DNA of 64,000 bases from Longimonas halophila (GTDB lineage Bacteria; Bacteroidota; Rhodothermia; Rhodothermales; Salinibacteraceae), in assembly GCF_002554705.1 (NCBI RefSeq), contig NZ_PDEP01000001.1:62001-126000 (forward strand), read 5' to 3'. Shown here piece by piece: positions 37,657 to 45,887 of this stretch. The position numbers were made by a program, and so were the translations under genes. The notes under the pieces are model-generated. The model had not been told where the DNA came from and searched no databases. It worked only from the letters and a program-made list of their open reading frames with translations. How positions within the stretch are numbered: the first letter of the stretch is position 1; each line of letters starts with the position of its first letter.

Positions 37657-38604
37657 CTATGCGCGCCGCTGCTGGGCAGCTTGCAAGGTGTTACGCAGCA
37701 GCATGGCAATGGTCATGGGCCCTACGCCGCCGGGCACGGGCGTGATGGCGTGGGCCTTAGGAGCAATGGCGTCGTAATCGACATCGCCGACGAGGCGGTA
37801 GCCGCGTTCGCGCGCGTCGTCGTCGACGCGGTTGATGCCGACGTCGATCACGGTAACGCCCTCGCGTACCATGTCGGCGGTGATGAGCTTCGGCTGGCCC
37901 ACTGCGGCCACCACGATGTCGGCCGCGCGGGTGTGGGCAGCCAGATCGCGCGTGCGGCTGTGACACACGGTGACGGTGGCGTTGGCGTCGCGCTGCATGA
38001 GAAGCGCGGCCAGCGGCTTGCCTACAATGTTCGAGCGGCCCACCACCACCGCGCGCTTCCCCGAAAGGTCGTCGAGGGCGCGCCTGAGGAGCACCATGAT
38101 GCCCGACGGCGTAGCGGGCGTAAACTGCGGCATGCCAATGAGCAGGCGTCCCAGGTTCTGCGGGTGGAAGCCATCCACGTCTTTGGCTGGGTCGATGGCC
38201 TCGATGACGGCGTGCTGGTCGATGTGGTCGGGCAAGGGCAGCTGTACCAGGATGCCATCGACGGTGGCGTCGGCGTTGAGCGTGCCGATCAGCTCCAGCA
38301 GCTCGTGCTGCGAGATGCCGTCGGCGCGCCGGTGCACGGTCGATTCGATACCGACCTCGGCAGCCGCTTTCTTCTTGCCACGCACGTACGAGGCCGACGC
38401 CGGGTGGTCGCCTACCAGCACCACCGCCAGCGCGGGCGGGTCGGCGTCTTGTGTAAAGGATTCGACAGCCTGGCGCGTTGCTGCACGGACCGATTCGGCC
38501 ACCGCGCGTCCATCAAGGCGAGCGTCCACGAGATCAGAAGAAATAGATGAGACAAGTACGCGTGTTGCTTCTGCAAGCAACCTGTGCCTCCAGTATAAAG
38601 CCAT
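37657..38604 (-). CDS. folD: FolD, methylenetetrahydrofolate dehydrogenase/cyclohydrolase
   Basis: Bifunctional enzyme interconverting 5,10-methylene- and 10-formyl-tetrahydrofolate with NADP. 315 residues from the ATG at 38604; GTG 38529 would give 290, closer to the family norm, so the start is uncertain. ASASYVRGKKKAAAEVGI holds the catalytic Tyr and Lys. VDGILVQLPLPDHID, PAKDVDGFHPQNLGRLL and TPSGIMVLL build the folate site; VVVGRSNIVGKPLAALLMQR binds NADP; the C-terminus has TPVPGGVGPMTIAML. Divergent from the aspartokinase gene. Confidence 0.95.
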   Translation of the reverse strand: MALYWRHRLLAEATRVLVSSISSDLVDARLDGRAVAESVRAATRQAVESFTQDADPPALAVVLVGDHPASASYVRGKKKAAAEVGIESTVHRRADGISQHELLELIGTLNADATVDGILVQLPLPDHIDQHAVIEAIDPAKDVDGFHPQNLGRLLIGMPQFTPATPSGIMVLLRRALDDLSGKRAVVVGRSNIVGKPLAALLMQRDANATVTVCHSRTRDLAAHTRAADIVVAAVGQPKLITADMVREGVTVIDVGINRVDDDARERGYRLVGDVDYDAIAPKAHAITPVPGGVGPMTIAMLLRNTLQAAQQRRA

Positions 38605-38728
38605 ACGGTCTGCAATACAACGCTTGGGCACCGGAATTATTGACAAAGGGCACCACGCTGTTGCATCTACAGAGGAACACGTCGAAAAAATGGCAGGTTC
38701 AGCTTACGGTCTTTATTCTACGTAACCT

Positions 38729-39715
38729 ATGCCTGCTATGAGCACCGCGTCGCGCCCGGTTGTCGTTATGAAGTTTGGAGGTACGGCCACAGGTTCTGTT
38801 GGGCGGATGCGCACGATTGGCGCGGTCGTTCGGCAGGCACAGGCATCGGTGCGGCCCGTGCTCGTGGTGTCGGCCCTGTCGGGCGTGACGCGGCGGCTCG
38901 ATCGCGGATTGCAAGCGGTTGTGGCAGCGCGCGAGGCCTCTGATACAGCGGCAGACGGTGCCATCGATACGTTTCTGGCGGATCTGAAGACGCGCCACCA
39001 GACGCAAGCCCGCGAGGTGCTTTCAGAGGCGGAGTCTGCATCCTATGCCGACACGCTCCAACAGCAGCTAAAAGCCCTGCGCATCCGCCTGAACACGGTG
39101 GTCGATACCGGATTTACGCCGGCTTTGCGCGATGCAGTGCTGGCTACCGGCGAGCAGCTGTCCGTGCCGATGGTGGTCGCTACCCTGCGCGACCAGGGGC
39201 TGCACGCCCAGGTGGGCGATGCCACGGCGCTCATCGAGACCGACGCCACCTACGGCGAGGCTAATGTGCATCTGGAGCCGTCTAAGGCGCGCATCACGGA
39301 CTGGTTTGCCGGGCTGCCGGATGAGGCCGTGCCGGTCGTTGCCGGATTCGTGGGTGCGGATGCCAATGGTACCACCACCACGCTCGGGTTTGAGGGCAGC
39401 GACTACACTGCGTCGCTCCTCGCGTCGTTTCTGCACGCCGACTCACTCACGCGCTTCACCGACGTAGACGGCATCTACACCGCCGACCCCAACACCGATG
39501 CTGCCGCGCAGCGCCTGGATCGCCTTACGATGGAGCAGGCATTTGCCTGGACCGAGTCGGGGCGGCTGGGCATGCATCCGAAAACGCTGCGCCCGCTCGC
39601 CGAGCGCGCCATCCCCATGCAGGTGCGCAGCATCGACCGTCCCACCGCGCCCGGCACGCAGATCGTGCCCGATGCTGCAGGCACGTCTGCCTTCTGGCCG
39701 CCGCTTGCGGCGTGA
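38729..39715 (+). CDS. Aspartate kinase without ACT regulatory domains
   Basis: Phosphorylates aspartate in the first step to lysine, threonine and methionine. 328 residues, made up of the amino-acid kinase domain alone. VVVMKFGGTATGS is the ATP/substrate motif (usually KFGGTS). LATGEQLSVPMVVATL, GFVGADANGTTTTLGFEGSD, YTASLLASFLHAD and FTDVDGIYTADPN complete the domain. Typical stand-alone aspartokinases run to about 400-450 residues with two ACT domains for feedback inhibition; here the protein stops soon after LRPLAERAIPMQVRSI. asd follows 63 bases downstream. Confidence 0.87.
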   Translation: MPAMSTASRPVVVMKFGGTATGSVGRMRTIGAVVRQAQASVRPVLVVSALSGVTRRLDRGLQAVVAAREASDTAADGAIDTFLADLKTRHQTQAREVLSEAESASYADTLQQQLKALRIRLNTVVDTGFTPALRDAVLATGEQLSVPMVVATLRDQGLHAQVGDATALIETDATYGEANVHLEPSKARITDWFAGLPDEAVPVVAGFVGADANGTTTTLGFEGSDYTASLLASFLHADSLTRFTDVDGIYTADPNTDAAAQRLDRLTMEQAFAWTESGRLGMHPKTLRPLAERAIPMQVRSIDRPTAPGTQIVPDAAGTSAFWPPLAA

Positions 39716-39778
39716 TAGCGTAGCATCTGCGCATCCCTCTACCACTGTTTTACTCCTGTTAACGCCTCCCTTATTCCT

Positions 39779-40843
39779 ATGGCTCAGCCCGCTATCCGTG
39801 TTGGCATCTTAGGCGCTACCGGCGCCGTTGGACAAACCTTTGTGCGCCGCCTGGCGAATCATCCCTGGTTCTCGATTGCAGCGCTGGCTGCATCGGAGCG
39901 CTCAGCAGGCAAATCGTACCGCGACGCCGCAAACTGGCTCAGCAGCCGCCCGATGCCCGAGGCCGTGGCCGACATGGAGGTGGTGCCCTGCACGCCCGAC
40001 GCCGTTGACGCCGATCTTGTGTTTTCGGGGCTCGACTCCTCGGTTGCGGGCGAGATTGAAGCCGACTTTGCCGAGGCCGGCTTCCCGGTGATCTCCAACG
40101 CCAAAAACTACCGGATGGCCCCCGATGTGCCGCTGCTCATCCCCGAAATCAATCCCGAGCACGCCGCGCTCATCGATGAGCAGACGTGGTCGGGCGGCGG
40201 CTTTATCGTCACGAACCCGAACTGCTCCACGGTCGGGCTCGTCTGCGCGCTGCGTCCGCTCGTTGAAGCATTTACCGTCGAAGCCGTGCAGGTCACGATG
40301 CTGCAGGCGCTTTCGGGGGCCGGCTATCCGGGCGTGGCCTCGTTAGATGCACTGGGCAACGTCGTCCCATACATCGGTGGCGAAGAAGAAAAGCTCGACG
40401 AGGAGCCCCGCAAGATTCTGGGCACCTATGCCGACGGCGCGATCCAGGAGGCCGATCTTGCCGTCAGTGCCCAGTGCAACCGCGTGCCCGTACGCAACGG
40501 CCACCTGGCCTGCGCCTCGGTCCGGTTTAGCGACGCCATCGGGCCCGACGCGGTCGAAGACGCCTTCCGCACATACGAAAGCCCCGTCGACGTCAGCGCG
40601 TTGCCCTCGGCCCCGGAGCGGCTCGTTGTTGTGGACAACGCGCCCGATGCCCCGCAGCCTCGCAAGCACGTCTACGCGGGCGATGGCATGACCGTCACGG
40701 TGGGACGCATTCAGGCATGCACCGTGAACCACGTCAAGTTTGTGGCGCTTTCGCACAACACCATTCGGGGGGCGGCAGGAGGCGCGATCCTCAACGCCGA
40801 GCAGCTGGTGCACGAAGGCCGCATCACCCCCGCCGTGGCGTAG
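39779..40843 (+). CDS. asd: Aspartate-semialdehyde dehydrogenase
   Basis: Reduces aspartyl phosphate to aspartate semialdehyde with NADPH, the step after aspartokinase. 354 residues of the archaeal/fungal-type subfamily. VGILGATGAVGQTFVRRLAN binds NADP, FIVTNPNCSTVGLV holds the catalytic Cys, and GAGYPGVASLDAL is typical of the archaeal-like branch. The histidine base is in VPVRNGHLACASVRF. Followed by two adjacent hairpins. Confidence 0.95.
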   Translation: MAQPAIRVGILGATGAVGQTFVRRLANHPWFSIAALAASERSAGKSYRDAANWLSSRPMPEAVADMEVVPCTPDAVDADLVFSGLDSSVAGEIEADFAEAGFPVISNAKNYRMAPDVPLLIPEINPEHAALIDEQTWSGGGFIVTNPNCSTVGLVCALRPLVEAFTVEAVQVTMLQALSGAGYPGVASLDALGNVVPYIGGEEEKLDEEPRKILGTYADGAIQEADLAVSAQCNRVPVRNGHLACASVRFSDAIGPDAVEDAFRTYESPVDVSALPSAPERLVVVDNAPDAPQPRKHVYAGDGMTVTVGRIQACTVNHVKFVALSHNTIRGAAGGAILNAEQLVHEGRITPAVA

Positions 40844-40880
40844 CCACCGCCTTCGCATCCCCACGAATGCCCTGCCCTGC

Positions 40881-40928
40881 GTCCGACGGTCCCGTCGGAC
40901 GGGCACGAGAGAGACGCTCCTGCGTCTC
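40881..40928 (+). terminator. Two adjacent hairpins after asd
   Basis: GTCCGACGG/CCGTCGGAC (40881-40889 with 40892-40900) and GAGACGC/GCGTCTC (40911-40917 with 40922-40928). They begin 38 bases after the asd stop. No T tract; termination or mRNA stabilisation is inferred. Confidence 0.5.
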
Positions 40929-40994
40929 CCATAACGATGCGTCGGCGCTTGAAAAACCTGGGGCGGCGCATTGATCGACGACTTGGAAATATGG

Positions 40995-41117
40995 TAGTCG
41001 CTAATTCTGGAGTGGTTGGTGCTGACAGAGGAAGCGTAGGTTACTTCGTGTGCCGCTTCGCTCGGCTCCGGATCTGCTCCCGACAGAAGTCGGGATTGTC
41101 CGGGATGACTACGTGGG
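40995..41117. repeat. Dispersed intergenic repeat, copy B
   Basis: Starts TAGTCGCTAATTCTGGAGTG and ends GTCCGGGATGACTACGTGGG, matching both ends of copy A at 36298-36394 with a different middle. Internal CCCGACAGAAGTCGGG forms a hairpin. It fills most of the 324-base gene-free gap between asd and the GNAT gene. Confidence 0.6.
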
Positions 41118-41167
41118 AGGCATCACTTGCCAGCTAACGATTACCGAAAATATAAATCTCCGTGCTC

Positions 41168-41719
41168 ATGGCCGCCGACTTCAGCATCCGTCCCGCTACC
41201 ACAGCCGACCGCGAGGCGCTCACCGCACTCTGGCAGGCATTCATGCGCGAGCAGTCGGCGCACGACGACCGGCTACCGCTGTCCGACGATGCCGCCGAGC
41301 GCTGGCAGCACGACCTGCCCATGTGGCTCAACGACGACACCGTGCAGATCCGGGTGGCCGAGCACAACGATGAGGTCGTCGGGTTTGTCCGGGCCCACCG
41401 CACGGGTCCGCCGCCGGTGTACGCCGACTGCGCCGAAGTGTACATCGACGAGGTCTTCGTAGACAACGCGCACCGCCGCCAGGGCGCCGCCACGGCCCTG
41501 ATTGATGCTATTGCCCATTGGGCCGCCCAGGTCAAGGCCGATCGCCTGCGCCTCTCCACCGTGGCCGCGAACGAGGCCGCCACCGCCTTCTGGCAGACCT
41601 ACGGCGCCGCGCCCCTGGCCACCATCTGGACAGCACCCGTCGAGAGCGAATCTGGCTCCGAAGAGGAGGAGGGCGATGTCAACGAAGGATCCGCAAAGAT
41701 CGGATTCGACTGGAACTGA
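41168..41719 (+). CDS. GNAT-family N-acetyltransferase
   Basis: 183 residues from the ATG at 41168 (MAADFSIRPATTADREALTA); a GTG six bases earlier is possible. The acetyl-CoA motif is in VYIDEVFVDNAHRRQGAATA followed by LIDAIAHWAAQ. The C-terminal beta strand region reads LRLSTVAANEAATAFWQTYG. An acidic tail (ESGSEEEEG) ends the protein. Substrate not predictable. It lies just before tRNA-Gly. Confidence 0.9.
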   Translation: MAADFSIRPATTADREALTALWQAFMREQSAHDDRLPLSDDAAERWQHDLPMWLNDDTVQIRVAEHNDEVVGFVRAHRTGPPPVYADCAEVYIDEVFVDNAHRRQGAATALIDAIAHWAAQVKADRLRLSTVAANEAATAFWQTYGAAPLATIWTAPVESESGSEEEEGDVNEGSAKIGFDWN

Positions 41720-41771
41720 TGTGGCTTCGTTGTATTTGAGAGCGTGCTTTTATGACAAAGCAACTCAGCCA

Positions 41772-41844
41772 GCGGGTGTAGCTCAGTGGCTAGAGCATCT
41801 GCTTGCCATGCAGAAGGTCGAGAGTTCGAATCTCTTCACCCGCT
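41772..41844 (+). tRNA. tRNA-Gly (anticodon GCC)
   Basis: Complete cloverleaf of 73 bases: acceptor GCGGGTG/CACCCGC, D arm GCTC...GAGC, anticodon stem TCTGC/GCAGA with loop TTGCCAT giving GCC, T arm GAGAG-TTCGAAT-CTCTT, discriminator T. CCA is not encoded. The accessory polysaccharide region begins right after it. Confidence 0.97.
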
Positions 41845-41861
41845 CACACAAGGTAAAACAG

Positions 41862-41897
41862 CGCGACTTGGCTCTCACGCCGGGTCGCGTTTTTTTT
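41862..41897 (+). terminator. Rho-independent terminator of tRNA-Gly
   Basis: CGCGAC (41862-41867) pairs with GTCGCG (41884-41889) and is followed by eight T residues (41890-41897). Confidence 0.85.
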
Positions 41898-42039
41898 GTT
41901 TGAGGCATGTCTTATTATGTTTTAGGGATATGCAGCGACCTGCCTGTACCTCAGGAGCATCTCGTTGGTCTGTGAGGCAAACGGCACGCGCTGCACGCCC
42001 GGTTCTCATCGTCAAAGGTCGTCTTTCGCCCGCCTATCG

Positions 42040-43161
42040 ATGTCCCACGTCGCGCACTTAACCACGGTTCACCACCCGCAGGACCCGCGCATCTTCCACC
42101 GGCAGTGCAAGACCCTGCGCGATGTCGGATACACCGTGCACCTGGTGGCGCAGCGCAACGCATCCGCCACGGTGGATGGCATCCGTATCCATGCGCTTCC
42201 AGAAGTAAGCGGGCGCGCGGGACGCCTGAAGCTGCAAGTCCCTATGTACCGCATCGCCCGCACCATTCCCGCTGCGGTCTATCACATCCACGACCCCGAA
42301 CTGATACCGCTGGCGTGGGTCCTGAAGCGCACCACCGGGGCATCCGTCATCTACGACATGCACGAAGACTATCGCGGCCACGGCCCAGTGCAGGGACGAC
42401 TGCTGCGTGCGCTGGAGCGCTGGGCGTTTCGGTGGGTTGATCATATTTTTATTGCAGAAGCAAGCTATGCACATATACTTTCTGCAAGTGACTCGTACAG
42501 CTACCTGCCGAACTACTACAAACCGTACGCAGGGTCATGCAGGGAACCCTTTGCACAAGACGCACGGCTTCGTAATATGCGCTTGTTGTATACAGGGGTG
42601 ATTGCAGAGAAGCGTGGGTTGTTCACAATGATCGAGTTGGCACGCAAAGCTCGCAATCATTCCTTGAGTGCAGGAATGGATTGGGTCGGTGTCTGCTACA
42701 TTGATGCCGAGCGTCAAAGAGCCGAATCTCGTATCCATGATGATAACCTCGACGCTTTTATACGACGAGTTGGTTGGAGCCGGTTTGTATCTCCCGAACG
42801 TATGAATTCATACTACCAGGAGGCGGCTGTGGGGCTATGCTTAATGCAACCACATCCAAATTGCGTACAGTCTATTCCAACTAAGTTTTACGAGTATCTC
42901 CACCATGGGCTACCCATTCTGTGCTCAGACTTCCCCCTGTGGCGATCGTTTATCGAGCGTCACAACTGCGGGGTCGTAGTGCCGCCAGGTGATGCTGAGA
43001 CTGCTGCCGACGTGCTGTGCCGGTGGCGTGCTGAGCCGAGCTGTTACCAATCATGTGCCCAGGCAGCCCGACAAGCGGCGTCTCAATTCCGATGGAGATG
43101 TGTAGAACCGGTTCTGCAATTGGTGTACAAACGCGTATGTTGCACCAACATATGTTCCTAA
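42040..43161 (+). CDS. Glycosyltransferase, GT4-like (GT-B fold)
   Basis: 373 residues from the ATG at 42040 (MSHVAHLTTVHHPQDPRIFH). The N-terminal Rossmann half holds VYHIHDPELIPLAWVLKRTT and VIYDMHEDYRG. The C-terminal half has LLYTGVIAEKRGL, IPTKFYEYLHHGLPILCSD (the donor-site Glu region) and CGVVVPPGDAETAADVL. It probably adds a sugar to the surface polysaccharide. GC content is high up to about 42430 and clearly lower after it, with many A/T third positions (e.g. around 42440-42480), suggesting a mosaic or a transferred C-terminal half. No gene follows for 425 bases. Confidence 0.87.
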   Translation: MSHVAHLTTVHHPQDPRIFHRQCKTLRDVGYTVHLVAQRNASATVDGIRIHALPEVSGRAGRLKLQVPMYRIARTIPAAVYHIHDPELIPLAWVLKRTTGASVIYDMHEDYRGHGPVQGRLLRALERWAFRWVDHIFIAEASYAHILSASDSYSYLPNYYKPYAGSCREPFAQDARLRNMRLLYTGVIAEKRGLFTMIELARKARNHSLSAGMDWVGVCYIDAERQRAESRIHDDNLDAFIRRVGWSRFVSPERMNSYYQEAAVGLCLMQPHPNCVQSIPTKFYEYLHHGLPILCSDFPLWRSFIERHNCGVVVPPGDAETAADVLCRWRAEPSCYQSCAQAARQAASQFRWRCVEPVLQLVYKRVCCTNICS

Positions 43162-43586
43162 TCGAAGACAGGCTGTGGATGAAAGATCAGGAGACAGCTA
43201 TGCCGAGGAATGCATCAGCACCTCGGTTTGGATAATGAAAAACCACAGGTACCGCGCAAAAACGCAGCTGTCACAGAACCTTTACAATATTTGGGCTTTA
43301 TAAAATGTGCCGTAACCGGTTTCATTAATCGCAATAACTGCTCCCAATTGCAGAAAAACAGTCGTATATGTGTTCCAACAAAAAGATTGGAGCCAGATAT
43401 ACACACCTGAAGCCCATGTGCGATCATCCAAAAGCGCATGCTTGGTGGAAGAAAATGTGTTTTGTTTCCTGTGCCAAGAGCGGGTCACGTTCTGATTCAC
43501 CTACCCGTACTCTGTTCGCTCGATTGCCTTGATCGGCTACACTTGTGGGCCTTTTCGCTCTACACGCTCAGCCCCCCTATATCACT
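43162..43586. other. AT-richer gene-free stretch before the response regulators
   Basis: 425 bases, lower in GC than the housekeeping part. Short open frames lack codon bias and domains. No clear promoter consensus or tRNA-like fold is visible. It may hold the regulatory region of the response-regulator gene at 43587, or be decayed sequence continuous with the AT-richer glycosyltransferase. Confidence 0.4.
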
Positions 43587-44276
43587 ATGACTAAAGAAGC
43601 TTCAACCCGTACCGATCACATCCAAGTGTTTTTAGTAGATGACCACCCGGCTATCCGGGAGGCCGTTGCCGACACCATTAGCCAGACGATGGACATGGAC
43701 ATGTGCGGCGAAACCGGCTCTTCGGATGAGGCCTTTCGCCTCATCGAGAAGAAGAAGCCGGACATTGCGATTATCGACATTTCGCTCGATGATGCGCACG
43801 GTCTTGATCTCGTTCAGAACGTGCGTTCGCAGTATCCGGATGTAAAGATGATCGTGTTCTCGATGTACGATGAAAACGTGTACGCCGAGCGAGCCATTCG
43901 GGCAGGCGCATCAGGCTACCTCATGAAGAGCGAGCCGACACAAACGATGCTCAAGGCCATCCGCCGCGTGCACGATGGCGAAGTGTACCTGAGTCGCCGG
44001 ATGTCGTCGCGCATCCTGAACAAAGTCGCGACCGGGCGCTCCTCGGCTCCGAGCTTTGCCATTGACGAACTTACCGACCGCGAGATGGCCGTCTTTCAGA
44101 TGCTGGGCGAAGGCTACAGCATCCAGGAGATCCAAGATCGCCTGAACCTGACACGTAAGACCATCGAAACGTATCGGCGCCGCGCTAAAGAAAAGCTGGG
44201 CTTCGATACGGTATCTGAGCTGCTGCAGTACGCTGTGCAGTGGACCTACGGCCAGGGTACCAACACCCGTGAGTAG
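43587..44276 (+). CDS. NarL/FixJ-family response regulator, copy 1
   Basis: 229 residues from the ATG at 43587. The receiver domain (14-130) has the acidic pair in VFLVDDHPAIREAV, the phosphoacceptor Asp in PDIAIIDISLDDAHG, and Lys in GYLMKSEPT. The LuxR-type HTH (about 160-222) reads LTDREMAVFQMLGEGYSIQE and RLNLTRKTIETYRRRAKEKL, ending in VSELLQYAVQWTYG. No histidine kinase is adjacent. Its closest relative is the next gene downstream, so the pair looks like a tandem duplication. Confidence 0.94.
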   Translation: MTKEASTRTDHIQVFLVDDHPAIREAVADTISQTMDMDMCGETGSSDEAFRLIEKKKPDIAIIDISLDDAHGLDLVQNVRSQYPDVKMIVFSMYDENVYAERAIRAGASGYLMKSEPTQTMLKAIRRVHDGEVYLSRRMSSRILNKVATGRSSAPSFAIDELTDREMAVFQMLGEGYSIQEIQDRLNLTRKTIETYRRRAKEKLGFDTVSELLQYAVQWTYGQGTNTRE

Positions 44277-44333
44277 CACGTAGGTCAAAACGCCCCTTAT
44301 TTTGTAACCGATCTTAGAACGGTCGGATGCATC

Positions 44334-44375
44334 CAGCGCCTGGCAGCGACTCCGCTGTCAGGCGCTGTTGTATTA
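44334..44375 (+). terminator. Terminator of response regulator 1
   Basis: CAGCGCCTGGCAGC (44334-44347) pairs with GCTGTCAGGCGCTG (44354-44367), one mismatch, over a six-base loop, followed by a T-rich run. It separates the two response-regulator transcripts. Confidence 0.75.
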
Positions 44376-44793
44376 TGTAGACGTATGTACGTATCCGTGC
44401 AATATTGCTATGTCATCCAGATATTCGCCTAATGTAACAGCCTGTAAAAAAGAAGGATACGCATCATTTCGTAGGCAGAAAAAGAAGTGAGGTCCAGGTT
44501 CCAGGATGACAGAAGGATAAGCCATAGGCAACGGCCTGCACCGGCAAATCTGTAGGGTGTAGCCTGCGCTCGAAATACCGCTACGATGGCGCGCAATAAA
44601 CCCTGCTACTTCGCATGTTACCCCTATATTTGGCACTGTACCGATGCACGGTATGCATCCGACCGATCTCTCACCCCAACAGTGCCTTCAGTATGCCCAT
44701 AGCGGCACGTGCGAAGCGCTTCAGGAGATGTGAGCCAGGAAGGTCTGTGGCGGATGTTCCTCTTTTCGTCTGTTTTGGAGATCCCCCTCTTCT
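44376..44793. other. Gene-free interval between the two response regulators
   Basis: 418 bases without a credible gene. It holds a TATATTTG promoter element at 44625-44632 and otherwise no named structure. Low GC relative to the genes on both sides. Confidence 0.4.
44625..44632 (+). promoter_or_regulatory. Possible -7 element for response regulator 2
   Basis: TATATTTG fits the Bacteroidota TAnnTTTG consensus, but no TTG lies at the ideal -33 spacing. If used, it would give a 5' leader of about 155 bases. Confidence 0.35.
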
Positions 44794-45534
44794 ATGAACG
44801 CCAAACACGACATGCCGTCCCCCGACTCATCGCGCCACGACCGTACCAACGTGTTTATTGTGGACGACCACCCGGCGATCCGAGAAGCCGTCAGTGCGGC
44901 TATATCGCAGCGCGTCAATATGCGAGTTAGCGGAGAAGCCCGCTCCGGCGCACAGGCGCTTGAACAGATAAAGCGCCGCACGCCCGATGTCGCAATTGTA
45001 GACATATCGCTGAAAGATATGCACGGCCTTGATCTCATTGAGCACATCCGCGATGTATCCCCCAGCGTCCGCATCGTGGTATATTCGATGTACGACGAGT
45101 CGGTGTATGCCGAGCGTGCCTTGCGCGCGGGGGCCTCGGCCTATGTCATGAAGAACAAGCCGACCACCGATGTGATCAACGCGGTTGAGAGCGTACACGG
45201 TGGCAACGTGTACCTGAGCCGCCGGATGTCATCACGCATTCTGGGCAAAGTGATACGACAGCAGGACTACGAGGTGGGATCAACCACCGAGCGCCTGACC
45301 GATCGTGAGATGACCGTCTTTCAGATGCTTGGGGAAGGCCACACTGTACGCGACATTGCCGATAAGCTCGAACTAAGCCGCAAGACCATTGAGACATACC
45401 GGCGCCGTGCCAAAGAGAAGCTGGGGTTCGATACCGTCTCAGAACTGCTGCAGTACGCTGTGCAGTGGACATACGGGCGTGAGGGCAAAGGGCGCACTGA
45501 TGATTCGATACTTTCTTCATCGACCTCCAATTAG
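44794..45534 (+). CDS. NarL/FixJ-family response regulator, copy 2
   Basis: 246 residues. Receiver domain: VFIVDDHPAIREAVSAAISQ, phosphoacceptor Asp in DVAIVDISLKDMHGLDL, Lys in AYVMKNKPT. HTH: LTDREMTVFQMLGEGHTVRD and KLELSRKTIETYRRRAKEKL. The C-terminal stretch GFDTVSELLQYAVQWTYG is identical to copy 1. Receivers are less alike than HTH domains, so the two probably take different inputs but bind similar DNA. An unrelated Ser-rich tail ends this copy. The polysaccharide genes start 353 bases downstream. Confidence 0.94.
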   Translation: MNAKHDMPSPDSSRHDRTNVFIVDDHPAIREAVSAAISQRVNMRVSGEARSGAQALEQIKRRTPDVAIVDISLKDMHGLDLIEHIRDVSPSVRIVVYSMYDESVYAERALRAGASAYVMKNKPTTDVINAVESVHGGNVYLSRRMSSRILGKVIRQQDYEVGSTTERLTDREMTVFQMLGEGHTVRDIADKLELSRKTIETYRRRAKEKLGFDTVSELLQYAVQWTYGREGKGRTDDSILSSSTSN

Positions 45535-45887
45535 ACAGTGTCTGAAAAGCCCGCGTATGGGCTGCCTGTATGGAAACGTTGCTCTGGAACGCCGGGGGCG
45601 AGTGCCATGCGAAGCATCTTGACGCATCGCACTGTCAAGATCTGGCGCATACGGCTGTAACTTTATACCGATGTCTAATGGGACTCTGACGCACCATTTA
45701 AGCAAATGCACTACCAAAAGCGCATGCGGGCTGTGCCACACATCCGGTAGTAGGTGCGCTCTGCCGATATAGTCCGAAGAGAAGTTCTGTTGTATCCTGC
45801 ATGTGCGTGTTCGGGGCCCCCTATTGTTAAGGGCCCCGCTATCCAAGAGCATGCTCCGCTCGTTATACCGCACATGACCGCGTTTCC
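45535..45887. other. Leader interval before the glycosyltransferase/EPS genes
   Basis: 353 bases without a gene. CGGGGCCC (45812-45819) pairs with GGGCCCCG (45831-45838), a strong hairpin 50 bases before the next start codon. A second inverted repeat CTTGAC...GTCAAG lies at about 45619-45640. A transcript-level control of the EPS genes is possible. Confidence 0.45.

Noticed and set aside
43162..43586. Possible small gene or toxin-antitoxin pair in the AT-richer gap
   Set aside because: Open frames of about 60-75 residues overlap one another on both strands and show no domain or coding bias.
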